From the NCBI GenBank assembly GCA_937907205.1, contig CALESE010000158.1:1-5365 (forward strand): 5,365 nt of DNA, read 5' to 3'. Within the stretch, counting starts at the first letter, position 1. The number at the start of each line of letters is the position of its first letter. Below the pieces are notes generated by a model that was not told the DNA's origin, did not search any database, and saw nothing but the letters and a program-made list of their open reading frames with translations. The position numbers were made by a program, and so were the translations under genes. Source of the DNA: an uncultured Romboutsia sp. (GTDB lineage Bacteria > Bacillota > Clostridia > Peptostreptococcales > Peptostreptococcaceae). This document shows, one piece after another, positions 5,142 to 5,365 of the stretch.

Positions 5142-5337
5142 GAAATTCAACCATAAGGCTTTTTGTATCGTATATTCGATCTTCTTTGGAATAGCTTGGT
5201 TTATATTGAAATCTGGTGTTGAATATACAGGTAAAGAAGTTATGATTCATAATTTGGTATTCATGACTTTATTTACTATAATCATAATTGTAATATTGAC
5301 ATTAATGTTTACAGAATTAAATATTCGAAAATTGTGA
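5110..5337 (+). CDS. Small two-TM membrane protein
   Basis: A 75-residue protein with a polar start (MMNTGELIQSKKFNHK) and two membrane segments, at about 17-34 (AFCIVYSIFFGIAWFILK) and 47-67 (NLVFMTLFTIIIIVILTLMF). A short outside loop (SGVEYTGKEVMIH) joins them, and the end is charged (TELNIRKL). Both ends are predicted to be cytoplasmic. The start overlaps the end of the preceding four-TM gene by 32 bases, in another frame, which suggests co-transcription and coupled translation. There are two possible starts, ATG 5110 and ATG 5113. The stop is TGA (5335-5337), showing TGA is still a stop. I recognise no family; its position suggests it works with the preceding membrane protein. Confidence 0.65.
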   Translation: MMNTGELIQSKKFNHKAFCIVYSIFFGIAWFILKSGVEYTGKEVMIHNLVFMTLFTIIIIVILTLMFTELNIRKL

Positions 5338-5365
5338 AATTAGTACAAGATTATAAGATTGGATC
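5334..5365 (+). CDS. Possible 5' end of the next gene (GTG start)
   Basis: GTG 5334-5336 overlaps the preceding TGA as GTGA and opens a frame reading (M)KLVQDYKIGS to the window edge. Hydrophobic-polar alternation and tight overlap are typical of a real gene start, but only ten codons are visible. GTG starts are not otherwise seen in the window, and no ATG occurs in the remaining bases. Low certainty. Confidence 0.3.
   Translation, partial: MKLVQDYKIG

Noticed and set aside
1..5365. CRISPR array, tRNA, rRNA or insertion sequence
   Set aside because: I saw no regularly spaced direct repeats, no cloverleaf with CCA-type end, no rRNA motifs and no transposase or terminal inverted repeats.

Overview
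The window looks like part of a large, AT-rich double-stranded DNA phage genome, most likely a gut phage of Bacteroidota. Four things point that way. Starts lack Shine-Dalgarno boxes and instead have A/T-rich leaders such as AAATT-ATG. The genes are packed closely. A T4 gp32-like single-stranded-DNA-binding protein and a T4-type lysozyme are present. Finally, TAG seems to be read as an amino acid, probably Gln (genetic code 15), as in Prevotella 'Lak' megaphages and some crAss-like phages. Assignment to Lak is inference; no taxonomic marker here is decisive.

Layout. (1) 2-220: 3' end of a gene whose C-terminus resembles Vsr/homing-endonuclease-like phage proteins. (2) 291-1397 (+): gp32-like SSB with a bacterial-style DDLPF tip, ending in a terminator (1403-1438) that also serves the convergent pair. 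(3) 2427-1444 (-): two abutting genes of unknown function. Their N-termini resemble the capsid-targeting peptide of T4 internal proteins, with (I/L)xE cleavage-like sites, so they may be packaged and processed in the head. (4) 2428-2523: divergent promoter region. (5) 2524-4011 (+): probable lysis cassette of a small two-TM holin candidate, a GH24 lysozyme with an N-terminal signal sequence, and a TM plus coiled-coil protein resembling an inner-membrane spanin. (6) 4012-4217: a gene-free spacer with alternative small hairpins and a very strong, long hairpin followed by T5, then a possible promoter. (7) 4218-5365 (+): a run of small genes, mostly membrane proteins. One of them (4655-5141) is whole only if TAG 4956-4958 is decoded and a one-base frame break near 4682-4686 is corrected.

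The most notable points are the stop-codon reassignment, the CTS-like N-termini, the gp32 fold with a bacterial SSB tip, and the structured RNA/terminator at 4020-4149.
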